A stretch of 64,000 nt of DNA from Coriaria nepalensis. Its lineage: Eukaryota > Streptophyta > Magnoliopsida > Cucurbitales > Coriariaceae. Position numbers and translations under genes: made by a program. The notes under the pieces were generated by a model. It was not told where the DNA came from and did not search any database. It was given only the letters and a program-made list of their open reading frames with translations. Location: positions 1,116,001-1,180,000 of the forward strand of contig CP114487.1 of the NCBI GenBank assembly GCA_027186245.1, read 5' to 3'. Shown here piece by piece: positions 35,224 to 45,865 of the stretch (position 1 is the first letter of the stretch; every line of letters starts with the position of its first letter).

Positions 35224-35350
35224 AACTACATGTCGTCTTGCAAGTATAAGCATGGGCTCTGACAAAATGCGAATCAGCCTGATCTCCTAACGGGGGGGGG
35301 GGCCATTAGAAATGCCAGACCCATCGCAGGACCAAATCTTCTTCCTATTA
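35224..35350 (+). repeat. Direct duplication, copy A
   Basis: The segment contains ACTACATGTCGTCTTG, GGTCTGACAA-like, TGCGAATC, CCATTAGAAATGC and AATCTTCTTCCT in the same order as copy B about 716 bp downstream. Divergence and indels indicate an old duplication. Confidence 0.75.
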
Positions 35351-35940
35351 TGTCTGACAAAAGGGGAGATGTCGGATTTGTGCTTACAAGCAAATATACT
35401 TACGCGTGCTTACCAATTATTTAGGAGCGCAAGCCTGACTTTTTCGCTTTCTCTTCTTCCGCTTCACCATTCTTCCTTTTTCCTTCCATTTTCTCCTTCT
35501 TCCTCAATTTTCTCTAGAATCTTAAACTGCTCAAAATCTCGATTTCCACCGGTAATATTTTTGGGTTGATCCAAATATCCCCTTTCCCTTCACTCTCTAT
35601 CCATCTCTGCAGCAGCCAGCAAGGTGAAATCTCAAGTCGCCGAACGTTTGATGAGGTCAACTCCCACCTTCAGACCAAGTTCAGCCAGGTACGTGCTCGC
35701 GATTCATCTATCTCTCCTATCATTTTTGGTTTTTCGAGCTGTAGCTTTAATTGTTTTTGAGTAGGCCTTTAGGATTTGTAAGTGTAACTTCCTCTTATAT
35801 TTTAAATATATGAGAAATGCCGCCTTCTTAGTACTATGTCTTAAGAATGTTTTTATTTTTTCTTGAATTGTAATTAATTGTATAGTAAATTATATCTTTG
35901 ATTCATATCCCCTGTAATAAGAGAAAACTTCTTCAAAACC

Positions 35941-36094
35941 GGAACTACATGTCGTCTTGTGTGTTTTTTGCATTGGGTCTGACAATATGCGAATCTGCCT
36001 GGTTTCTAAGGCGCCTTGAATTTACGGGCCCATTAGAAATGCGAGACCCAACGTAGGACGAAACGAAATCTTCTTCCTCTTAGTCTTAGGTCTC
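35941..36094 (+). repeat. Direct duplication, copy B
   Basis: Diverged partner of the segment at 35224-35350. Shared blocks include ACTACATGTCGTCTTG, TCTGACAA, ATGCGAATC, CCATTAGAAATGC, GACCCA and ATCTTCTTCCT. Confidence 0.75.
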
Positions 36095-36114
36095 TGATAA
36101 TATGAGAATAGGGA

Positions 36115-36203
36115 TCATTCTCATTTCTCATTTCTCGTTTCTCATTTCTCATTTCTCATTTATAGACAGTCAGTCAGTCAGTCAGTCAGTCAGTCAGTCA
36201 GTC
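36115..36203. repeat. (TCATTTC)n followed by (CAGT)n
   Basis: About six 7-bp units of TCATTTC (36115-36161) with one variant, then nine units of CAGT (36167-36203). Confidence 0.9.
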
Positions 36204-36975
36204 GAGTAGATTAGAAAATTTTGATTTGACCCACATCAGCTTCAAACAAATTGATTAGCAACAGCAACAGCAACAGCGGAGGCTACCTGAGGCGTATATA
36301 TAGCCCATAGAAAAAGGCAAAGGAAAGAAAGTAAAGAAGTCCCATCTCATCTCATAATATGATCAAATCTCATAAACTGCCGGCTGTGACTACGTTTCTT
36401 GAGGCGGTTGCCGTACGTTATAGATAAATCATAGACTCTTCTTGTAGGATTCTTAAGCAGTTGTTGTTGATAGAAATACCCTTTTTCTTTTTCTTTTCTT
36501 TTTCTTTCCTTCTTTTAGACCTTCTTTGATTTGTAAGTTGATTGAAAAACAAAAAAATCACATCCCCATGTCACTCACTGACACTAATTGGAAGCTCTTC
36601 ACTTCACTTCACTTCACAGTTTCTTTCTCTTGTGTTTCTTCGACGTTCGTGTCCGAATAAATGAAGGGATTATTATTACATCTCATCTAGCACTTCTTAT
36701 TCTTCTTCTTATTCTTTTATTTTTATTTTTATTTTTATTTTTATTTTTATTTTTATTAGTAGCAGTATAGTAGTAGTACCTGTTTGCTTTTGCTCGTCTC
36801 GGTTTTCGGTTTCTAGTGTTTTTCAACAATAATGAGCAGCGTAGCGTCTTTCCGTCCTCATCTTTCCACCACCTTTCATTACCTTTTTAGTGTATATATT
36901 TTGCTTTTTGAATTCGGAGATGCAAATTTGCTTACCTCTCTTTTCATCTCTAAGTCCCCTTGCATTCTTATTTTA

Positions 36976-37021
<46 letters not shown>

Positions 37022-37858
37022 TTGTTGTAGTAGAAGCAGTGAACACTGTTCCAGGGTCATTGGAACTTGGACCTACAACTCTATTCACCAAATTTGGATA
37101 TCAGCTTGTTTGTCCGTAGTAAGAAATATGTAAAAATAATAAAAATAAAAATAAAAAATTTGTTTGTGGGCTTAATGGACACAATGAGCATGCATGATAT
37201 AGTAATAAGAATTTTGGGCGAAATATTTTTGATGGTGTCATCTCGTTCTGGTTGGTGGCTTAGGGTGCTCATAATCAAAGATTCCACTCAAACCTGGAGT
37301 TGAAAATGCGAAGGAATTAATTGTATAAGATAATGGATCAAAATTTGAAATGCTAACACACATATTTCTCAAAATATCTCCTTGTTTATAAGTTTCCGAC
37401 TCACACCTCAGAGGACCTCCCCATCACATCACATCACACCCCACCCCACTCAAATTATTAGGTTGATGATCAATTTAAGATTATTTTGATTAAAAAAAAT
37501 TATTTTTAAAATAATTATATATATAAATTATTTTATTTTTATTAACAAAAAAATTATTTTAATCAAATATATAAAAAAGACATATTAATTATTTTATTTT
37601 TTTTTAAATTTTTTGAGCCTATATCATTAACTCTCATGATATGTTATAAGGGAGAGCAGGGTCTTCATATCCTGATCCATTGCCCAGATTTTGCTCAAAT
37701 TCTGTGTTGATGCTTTATTTGATGGGTATGCAATTAATAAAAGTTGATATCATACGTATGGATTCTTGCTATGGATCAGGATGGAATTAAATTAGATTAG
37801 GACTCATCTCATTTATTGCAATGCCTATGTTAATTAGTAACTTGAGCACAAGTAGTAT

Positions 37859-37913
37859 CTGGGTCCTGGGTCCTGGGTCCTGGGTCCTGGGTCCTGGGTC
37901 CTGGGTCCTGGGT
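37859..37913. repeat. 7-bp minisatellite (CTGGGTC)n
   Basis: Nearly eight perfect tandem units, then a degenerate GGTGGTCATGGGTCCT. G-rich on this strand, with GGG every 7 bases, so it could form a G-quadruplex. Confidence 0.92.
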
Positions 37914-38224
37914 GGTCATGGGTCCTAACTCTTTAATCATTCAAATTACATCCTCCTCTCTATGCAACTTAAACTAAATAAATCAGAAATCTCGTAATTA
38001 ACAAACAAAAGTGTCTTACTTGTAATTTAATGAAGATATATAGTAGTACTACTAGTCCCTGGTGTGATGATTAAAATGCTACATAGACCTGCACGAAGGT
38101 TTAGGGCTGTCGGATTTAAAGGACAGACATTTCTCAGTGGTTTTAACTGTTCCTCATCTTTGACTATTATACGAAACATTATGCATCGACGTGGACGTGT
38201 TAGAGATTCATACTTGATCCAAAC

Positions 38225-38255
<31 letters not shown>

Positions 38256-38339
38256 AGAAGAAGGAGATAATTATTATTTAAATAAAATAATAATAAGAAA
38301 TTGATGACGTGTTCCCAGTAATTATGCACAGCACCACAC

Positions 38340-38620
38340 AAACACACAAAATGTGTCCTTAATCTGCAGTTTAGCCCTGCAGGCAGCGCGAAGGCGCGCG
38401 GTGGTGCTGTGATAATGTCAGGGCTGTCCCCTCTAACCAACCGACGTTTCTGTCGGGCGTTGCAGTACTTGCCCAAGGGCCAAGGTAAGTGGGCCCGATC
38501 GAGAGGCCCGCTGAAAGGATCCTCGGTCATGGAAGTGGGAACACAATCGCTACGGTCACTAGTAGGCGCATTGGGCAGCACCGGTGTCTTCTCCTGTGAC
38601 CGTACGGATTGTGAAAAATA
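38340..38620. other. Unexplained GC-rich island
   Basis: In an otherwise AT-rich spacer this stretch is clearly GC-rich (CGCGAAGGCGCGCGG, GGCCCGATCGAGAGGCCCGC) and open on both strands: 38409-38621 (+) and the GC-rich part of 38027-38581 (-). Neither translation resembles a family I know, and there is no matching snRNA, 7SL, tRNA or miRNA-like architecture. It could be a non-coding RNA, a transposon scrap or a captured exon. Confidence 0.45.
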
Positions 38621-39606
38621 AGGAATGTTGAGCTCAGTAAACTCTTTGTCTTACTCTCAACTCTCCCTCCATCCTGTTCCACCTACCTCATGGATCCTAC
38701 CAAGAGCAATACGATTATTTTTGCATAATGCATAATTAATCTCTCTGTCTATATCACGATTCATAATTAGAAGCCTGATTATGATTAGTACACTAATTTG
38801 AATGCTTAAGTAACGATTATCATAGGATCGCAAATAAGACAGTACAACTACAAAATATGAAAAAAAAAAACTTCCTAAACGTGAGGGAAAGACAGCGACC
38901 AAACTGTTTCTTCTGCTGTCCAACACAAATTGGTCTTGCAAATACTTTGTTTTAACGGTTCCAAGTTGAGAAGTAGATTGATATAATGATCTGTGTAAGA
39001 TCATTCCATTCTTGTGTTTGGATAAAGCTTAACCGCCAATCGTTGATCTCCGCCGTTAGTGGATCAAGCCTACCCACTTTAGCTATACATCATGACCTTT
39101 CATTGATCTAAAGGTGAGACCACATGATCAACCAACCATACATGCATGCATACATAGTAGACTATAAGATTGGCTGGAAATAGGAAACAATGGGAGCTCG
39201 AAACGTGTCACCCAGAATGACGTTCCTCCGTTTAACCCTCGGGAAGTGGTGTGGTATCTGATCAAGAATCAGATCAAGGACGTATGATTTTCATCTTTCA
39301 AGCATCAGAAAGTACTAAACACGGCTATCCAAAGCGCGTGTTTTAACAGATCTCTACTTCTGTTTCATCAAAGACAAAAGCATGCACTGTTGTACTGATC
39401 CCCCTTTCTTTTACAATTCCAATTATACCCTCAAAGTTTTACATTTATGTCATTTTAGTCCTTTAAATAACGTCTAAAGTTGTCTCTCTCTCCCATTTCC
39501 TTGTTCTATAAAGCACTAACTTCCCATACACTTCACGAATCTCTTGTCAAACTGCGCTCCCTCTCACGAACAGAGTTCAATAACTACTTCTAGACTTAAA
39601 ACTGTT

Positions 39607-42531
39607 ATGGAAAAGGCTGCAGTGGCAGAACCCTGGCGGCCGGACCTGGCGCACTCCGCCATGTTCCGGCCAACGGAGACTCCGTGCGATCCCATGGAGT
39701 TCCTCTCGCGTTCATGGAGTGTCTCCGCTCTGGAAGTTTCCAAAGCTTTAGCTCCACCACACTTGTCTTTTACTAAGAACATGACTGGCTTAAATAATAG
39801 CGGCGGCGGGGTAGTTAGCGGGGTAGTTAACGTGGGAGGAGGTCCTATTCTGGAGGATCTTTCCGGTGAGGCGGAGGATGGCGCCACGGTTTCCGGTAAT
39901 CCCTTCTCGTTTGCTTCATCTGAGACCTCGCAGATGGTTATGGATCGCATCATGTCGCAGTCGGTAAGTATCTTTTAGTGAAAGTAGACCAGACCAGATT
40001 AGACCAGGGATCATACATGCGGACAGATTATCGGATATGATTAGTTTTGTCACTTTTCTTCTCTCTCCTCTCTCACCATGAAGTGCATCATGATCTTGTT
40101 TTTTAGCACCTTGTTCTGATATGCTAGTTCTTATCGTTTTTTGTATCCGGTAATTCTGTTAAGACTTTCATAACATTAATTGTCTCTTATTCGCCTCTCT
40201 GTTTTGTTACTGGTTTCTGGGATTTGATTTTTAATGTTTTGTAACAACTAAATTTACTAAACAGAGGTGAAGAGCAGACATTAATCAACGCGATATGTAT
40301 ATAGACACTTTTCTGGTTCATGCTTGCTGCTTTCATTTTCTCCCAGTTTTCTATTTTCTGGTCCCCGTGAAGGTTGATCATTAATAACAGACACCCACTC
40401 AATAAACAGCAATCATATCTCTGATACTGACGCCCATTTATTGTTTCGCCGGTTTTTTAACATTACACCAAAATTTGAGTTTCCGAATTTAATCTTTTCT
40501 TCTTTCGAAATCAGTAAGAGAATACACCGGTAAGCTTACGGGCTCCATTATCTTTTATGCAGCAAGATGTATCACCACGCACTTCCGGCAGGCTCTCTCA
40601 CAGCAGTGGCCCACTTAACGGCACACAGAGCTGCGGTTCATCAACTGACAGCCCACCTGTCTCTCCGTCTGAAATTGACGACGTTAAGGTTTTACCTCCT
40701 GAAACTTCTCACTTAAATTTCTCTCTCCTTAAGGTTGTTGGAACTGGGTAAAACAGTAACCTCTGCTTTAGTTTCTTTACTGCAATAAGATAATTAAAAA
40801 AAAAAGATTCTAAACGACATTAATTGAGCACGCTTGAGCTGCTGTATTAAATAAGGATTCTGTGCCGCTTGAATGAATAATTACAACCTTCATTTTCTTG
40901 TGGTGCGTATACGCGTATTCAGCTACATGGACATGAAAGGTATAAACTGACCACTGTGTTATTGATTACAGTTTTTCAGGGCCACCAATACGCTCAACAC
41001 CCAGTACAGAGCCACCCCATCGGTCCCGGCTGGAGGTGGAAAAACGGTTGGCAGATGGCTCAAGGACAGGAAAGAGAAGAAGAAAGAGGAAACCAGAGCC
41101 CACAACGCCCAGCTACATGCCGCCGTTTCAGTAGCTGGAGTTGCTGCTGCCATCGCTGCTATAGCTGCCGCCACTGCAGCTTCTTCCAGCTCCGGCAACG
41201 ATGAGCAGATGGCAAAGACCGACATGGCTGTCGCATCTGCTGCCACTTTGGTGGCCGCCCAGTGTGTCGAGGCAGCAGAAGTTTTAGGTGCTGACCGGGA
41301 TCACCTTGCTTTGGTTGTTAACTCTGCCGTGAATATTCGGTCTTCTAGTGACATTATGACCTTAACTGCTGCGGCCGCTACAGGTACTTTGAACTGAATT
41401 TTGGTATGGTTTGTTGGAACTGTAATTCGCTGTTTTGTATTTATGTTCAGAATTTTTATGGTTTGTGTCATAGCTTTGCGTGGGGTTGCAACTTTGAAGG
41501 CGAGGGCATTGAAGGAGGTGTGGAATATCGCAGCCGTCATTCCGGCCGAGAAGGGGATCAGCGTTGTGGGTAGTAATAATTCGATTGGTCGAATTGGTAA
41601 TTCCAATAGCAGTAACAGTGATGAGCTTGTTCCTGAAGAGAATTTCCTTGGCATTTGTAGCAGAGAATTACTAGCTAGAGGCTGTGAGCTTCTCAAACGT
41701 ACCCGTAAAGGTAAATAAATCTACTTCTTTTATGTTGGTCGTCACAATTTTTACTTCTGTTTCATTGTAGTAAGAAGATTGTTGTTTGTTAATGCAGGTG
41801 ATCTGCACTGGAAAGTTGTCTCTGTCTACATAAACAGCACGAATCAGGTACAATTTAATACTTAATTTTCTTGTTTTAATATAACTTTTATCTTTATAAC
41901 TACAATATGATTGTTCAATAATTTTTGGTAGAGAATGACCGAGGCTTGATGAGGGTGTGAAAAGAGACTACTAGTACATGAGATGATCATGATGATGATG
42001 GAGTAGTGGAATCTGCTTTTCCTTTATCTTCCTTCGCAGTCTTTTAATCAAGTTTGTGGACTTTTCTTTTTGTGCAGGTGATGCTTAAGATGAAGAGTAG
42101 ACACGTTGCTGGGACCATCACGAAAAAGAAAAAGAGTGAGTGTTAATGACATTTGTCTTTCTTCTCTTGATGATTTAGTCTGAGGACTCAAAGTTGAAAT
42201 GAAAATGGCCGCTTCTTCTACCTTGGGATTGATGAAAGTAAAAAGCATTCATTCCTGGCAGTAGTAAAGTAAGGATATAAGAAAACTAAAGCGATCCTCT
42301 TTTTCTTTTCTGCAAATTACAGATGCGGTAGTGGAAGTGGTCAAAGATATGCCTGCCTGGCCGGGCCGGCACTTGCTGGAAGGTGGCGAGAACCGTCGCT
42401 ACTTCGGGTTGAAGACGCTCCTCCGAGGGGTAGTAGAATTCGAATGTAGAAATCAAAGGGAGTATGATCTTTGGATTCAAGGTGTCTCAAGACTTCTCTC
42501 CACTGCCGCCGAAAGGAACAGCAGACATTAG
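39607..42531 (+). CDS. FORKED1-like / VAN3-binding protein (DUF828 + PH-like domain)
   Basis: Seven coding exons: 39607-39963, 40563-40688, 40972-41383, 41474-41710, 41798-41847, 42078-42135, 42323-42531, giving 482 aa. Signatures in order: [39 protein letters not shown], the Ala-rich auxin-canalisation helix region ([55 protein letters not shown]), [20 protein letters not shown] and a C-terminal PH-like domain ([46 protein letters not shown]). Family members act at the trans-Golgi network with the ARF-GAP VAN3 in PIN traffic and vein closure. The start is the ATG before EKAAVAEPW. Position and sequence match At3g22810/At4g14740. Confidence 0.95.
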
Positions 42532-42534
42532 AGG

Positions 42535-42564
42535 TTTTTTTTTTTTGGGGGGGGGGGGGGGGGG
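42535..42564. repeat. T12-G18 homopolymer pair in 3' UTR
   Basis: Four bases after the FORKED-like stop codon is a run of 12 T followed directly by 18 G. It may be prone to slippage or miscounted in the assembly. Confidence 0.9.
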
Positions 42565-44569
42565 TTACTCATAAATGGATAAATTGGTGGGGGTATGAAA
42601 TGGATGAGGATTTGTTGCTCTTATTATTATAAAGATGGAAATGCTTATGTAGCTTTAATTGTGTTCTAGTCTGGTTTTCTTTTTGTAAAGATATGGGGGG
42701 TTGGATGTAGATTAAGGACAAAAAGTCATCTAAATAAGTTTTTTTTTTTTTTGTTTTAATTTTAATTTAAGGATGTATTTTAGTCTTGGTTGGCTTTGAA
42801 TGTGGAAAAGTGAAGGCGGTTGATTTTGTACGAAAGCAAGTGAGATCCCATGTGATATCATGTTTCTGTGTTCTTACAAAAGAACACCTTGGACTAGGGC
42901 TGTCGAAAAAGAACACATTGAATAATCTTTTTGGCTTGAGATCCGATTTTGTCTTTATGGGTTTTTAGTGAATCAAGGAATTTTTGGATTATTTAATATT
43001 CAGAAACTAAATACGTTCTTTGATCATTGTGAGCTTAAACAACTAAATTAGATGGATCCTGTTTGGATATAGTCCTTACCCCGTGTTATCCGGCCCAGTC
43101 CTTTGCATGGTTTAGCCCAAAATAAAAAACTTTGATGTAGAAAAGTTATTGCGGTACAACTTTGCTTATAGCTTAACATTGTAACATGAGCTTGGCGGAG
43201 CCCAAAAATAATGCAGGCCCAAAAATAATGCAGGCCCATCAAGATTTTTATTGGATTGGAATGAAAATTTGGAGTCTTGTAAATGAGGGATTAAGAGTAG
43301 AATTTGAGTCAACTTAAGATGATTGTCCAAGTCACATCCACTTCATTTAATTTCCTTATTAAAATGGGTTTGTGTCAGGATTGTTTGTGGTGACCCATGA
43401 TACAATTTCACGTGTTGAAGTCCTCAAGGCATCAGTGTATGCTGTTAATTTGTAAGGCAGCAAAATGAGAATGCAGAGGCAGAAGTGTTCCATCGTTTTT
43501 GTCATCTTTCACAGATGTGATGCTTTTCATACCTGGACCTGGAGAGACGTCCATTTGTAGTTTCAGAGTTTCACCATCCACTTGCTGTACAATGCCAGAA
43601 AAATATCAATAAAAATAAAAATAGGAATTAGCTATGGAGATTCCATGTATCATATCAACTCATGCACATATAATATATATAACTTCACTGAAATTGGCGT
43701 TTAAGAATTAAGATTGTGGGTTCACTTCAACTTTACAGAGTGAAAAATCTTCATCATATTTCTTTTTTCCTCCTCTATTACTTTCACCCAAGAGTTGGTA
43801 ACTGAAGTCTGAATGTAAGTGGGGGAACGGGCAAGCTCCAGACTGTGTTCAGGTTTTTCTACTTTGAATTATCCATTTGGGCCGATTAGCGTTGCAGCGA
43901 TCCCCCCCACCCATCCCATCCTCTTTGTCAACCTGTCTCACCCCCAACAAGCAAAAGATAAAAAAATTAAAAAATTAAAAAAAGAGTTAAATTCTGAAAG
44001 CCAAGTGGACCGTCAGCTTTGAATTCTTGAACTCTTAAGTTGGAAGAAGTGGGTCAGTGACACTCCGGGTATTCGGGCTTTTTACACTTAATATTTTTTG
44101 TTTTTGTTTGACAGTCTGGTTCTTACACCCTTCAACCATAAATTGTGGAGACAAGAGCTTACTGCTTTACTTACACACTGCTTACCCCCTTACGTACCCA
44201 CTCGTGTGTGTACAGTGTACTCAAATCATGTATGCGACCGACCATCCATCCATGATCCCACTTTTCCACGCCTTTTTGGTCATTCTATCTTTTTGGACGT
44301 GGGTTTACATACCTCGACTTGTTCATCACTGTTTGAGTAAGTATGAATGACAACCTCCCGATTAGGCATAAGATTAGTTAGGTTGATAAGTGACTAGCTT
44401 ATCTATGTACGCATGCATGACAGCTAGCGGTTAAGTTGACATACTTACGCAAAGTTTATAATGATTTGTACACGCAAGGTCAAAATTACGCCATGCCTGG
44501 TTTGGTAAGTGGTATGATCTTCTGATTCTGGGAACGAAATAAATGGGTTACTGTAGCTTTTTAAAACAG

Positions 44570-44625
<56 letters not shown>

Positions 44626-45121
44626 TCTGATTATCTGATTTAGTTATTCGCTGTTTGATGACAATAATCAGATAATGCAGAGAGCTATGAGACAAAACTA
44701 TGTATCAGTAATCAGTGTCTCTTCTTTTTCTTTATATTCTACTTTTTTTTTTTTTTCCTTCCATTTTCTATGATTCGCTGTTTGATGCTTTTACTCTTCA
44801 CGTGTAAAGTTTATTCTAATTTCAAAACATGTCCGAAAAAAAAAACATTGATGTTAACAATATTCTAAACAAGTTTTACCATAATTAATTACAAACGTTC
44901 ATTTTAAAATAGGAAAAGATGAGACAAAGATAATTAATTAGTAATTAATCAAGCGATTTTCTCGATAATCTCATCCTGAATTATTAATTAATCAAGTACC
45001 GACGTTCGGGCCCCCCCCCCTCAATTTAAATCCTAAATCGAGGCTGTTTCTTAATACAAATAAACAAGATTAAGATCTTCCCTCCGTTTTTGAGCATTTA
45101 GGCGGGTAATACGTCGTCGTG
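42565..45121. other. Intergenic; no gene seen
   Basis: Convergent spacer between the FORKED-like and EPFL genes. It contains a tandem GCCCAAAAATAATGCAG unit (43198-43235) and a long (GA)n at 44572-44622. A C10 run sits at 45011-45020. Open frames at 44057-44350 lack family resemblance. Confidence 0.55.
44572..44622. repeat. (GA)n microsatellite, about 25 units
   Basis: Uninterrupted GA dinucleotide tract about 500 bp downstream of the EPFL stop codon. Confidence 0.95.
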
Positions 45122-45578
45122 TTACGGCATATACAGGTTCCTCCCGCACTTGCATCTCCAAGCTTCCGGATAGTATTCTAACAAGGGTATACTAATCCCG
45201 GGTTGAATCGACACATGAACCGGTTTACAAGGTGAGCACCTCCCGCATTTCGATCTACACGACGGCGGGAATGAGCCCGGTCCACTCATTAGTCTTTCTT
45301 GCATCACTAATCGGGCCCCACCTCCTAGTTTCCTAACCTCCCCAACTTACCAAACAGATAAAAATACCGGTAAGCAGTTAGTTCAAGTGTAAACGAAGTG
45401 AAAATGCAGAATATAGTTTTGCAGTCTTACTGTTTAAGATTCTCGAGTCGGTGACAATGGCGGATGAATAAGCGAAGAAGAGGAGAAGAGAGAAGGCGGT
45501 GAGAAGAGTCGTCAGCCAACAGCGGCGGTAATTGTGCTGGTGGTGGTGGTGGCTGCAGTGGTTTGCTATTCCGCCCAT
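45122..45578 (-). CDS. EPFL5: EPFL4/5-type secreted peptide precursor (stomagen/EPF family)
   Basis: Two coding exons: 45578-45431 and 45345-45122, giving 123 aa. The N-terminus is His-rich followed by a hydrophobic signal sequence (CWLTTLLTAFSLLLFFAYSS). The mature C-terminus carries six cysteines in GSFPPSCRSKCGRCSPCKPV and EYYPEAWRCKCGRNLYMP, the hallmark of the EPFL4/5/6 (CHALLAH) group. These apoplastic peptides bind ERECTA-family receptors (with TMM modulation) and regulate stem growth and stomatal patterning. Splicing to the AG at 45346-45347 joins DSRILN to GEVRKLGGGARLVMQ; the nearer AG at about 45332 would hit a stop. Position matches At3g22820/At4g14723. GA-rich repeats flank the gene on both sides. 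Confidence 0.92.
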
Positions 45579-45834
45579 TGCCAGATGGTGCTCGCGTTAG
45601 AAACAAGCAACATCAGAATGGATGAGCCTTTAGTTGTGCTTAGAGAAAAGACAAGAAAGAAAAGGCTCAGGTGAGATTGCCAAATTTCTTCTGTTTTTTG
45701 AAACAGAGTTTTCGCATCTGTTCTTATTGTATCCCTTTTCTTCCTTATTTCGGACGTGGGCAGGGCAGTGTGATTTTATGTCAAATAGTCTGCAGCTATA
45801 GATTGGGGAGAGAGAGAGGGGGAGAGAGAGAGGG

Positions 45835-45865
<31 letters not shown>

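Larger units (their letters stand above)
34994..39606. other. Long repeat-rich intergenic region
   Basis: 4.6 kb without a confident gene. It holds a diverged direct duplication (35224-35350 and 35941-36065), G11 at 35292-35302, and 7-bp repeats (36115-36161). Other simple repeats are (CAGT)n at 36167-36203, (TTTTTA)n at about 36713-36757 and (TAT)n at about 36977-37020. A 7-bp minisatellite (37859-37913), (AT)n at about 38226-38247 and a GC-rich island (38340-38620) follow. A pyrimidine-rich stretch at 35440-35610 ends in CTGCAG followed by an exon-like segment 35611-35691 (KVKSQVAERLMRSTPTFRPS in one frame), perhaps a stranded first exon; I cannot identify it. The FORKED-like promoter lies at the end. 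Confidence 0.55.

Noticed and set aside
37440..37640. AT-rich segment with inverted AATTATTTT-type repeats, possible MITE
   Set aside because: No clear terminal inverted repeats or target-site duplication; explained by low complexity.
38027..38581. 184-codon open frame on the minus strand
   Set aside because: It crosses an AT microsatellite and the GC-rich island, resembles no family, and has no splice or promoter context. The island is reported instead as unexplained sequence.
44057..44350. 97-codon open frame with hydrophobic stretches
   Set aside because: No recognisable family, no start context or exon structure; likely chance.
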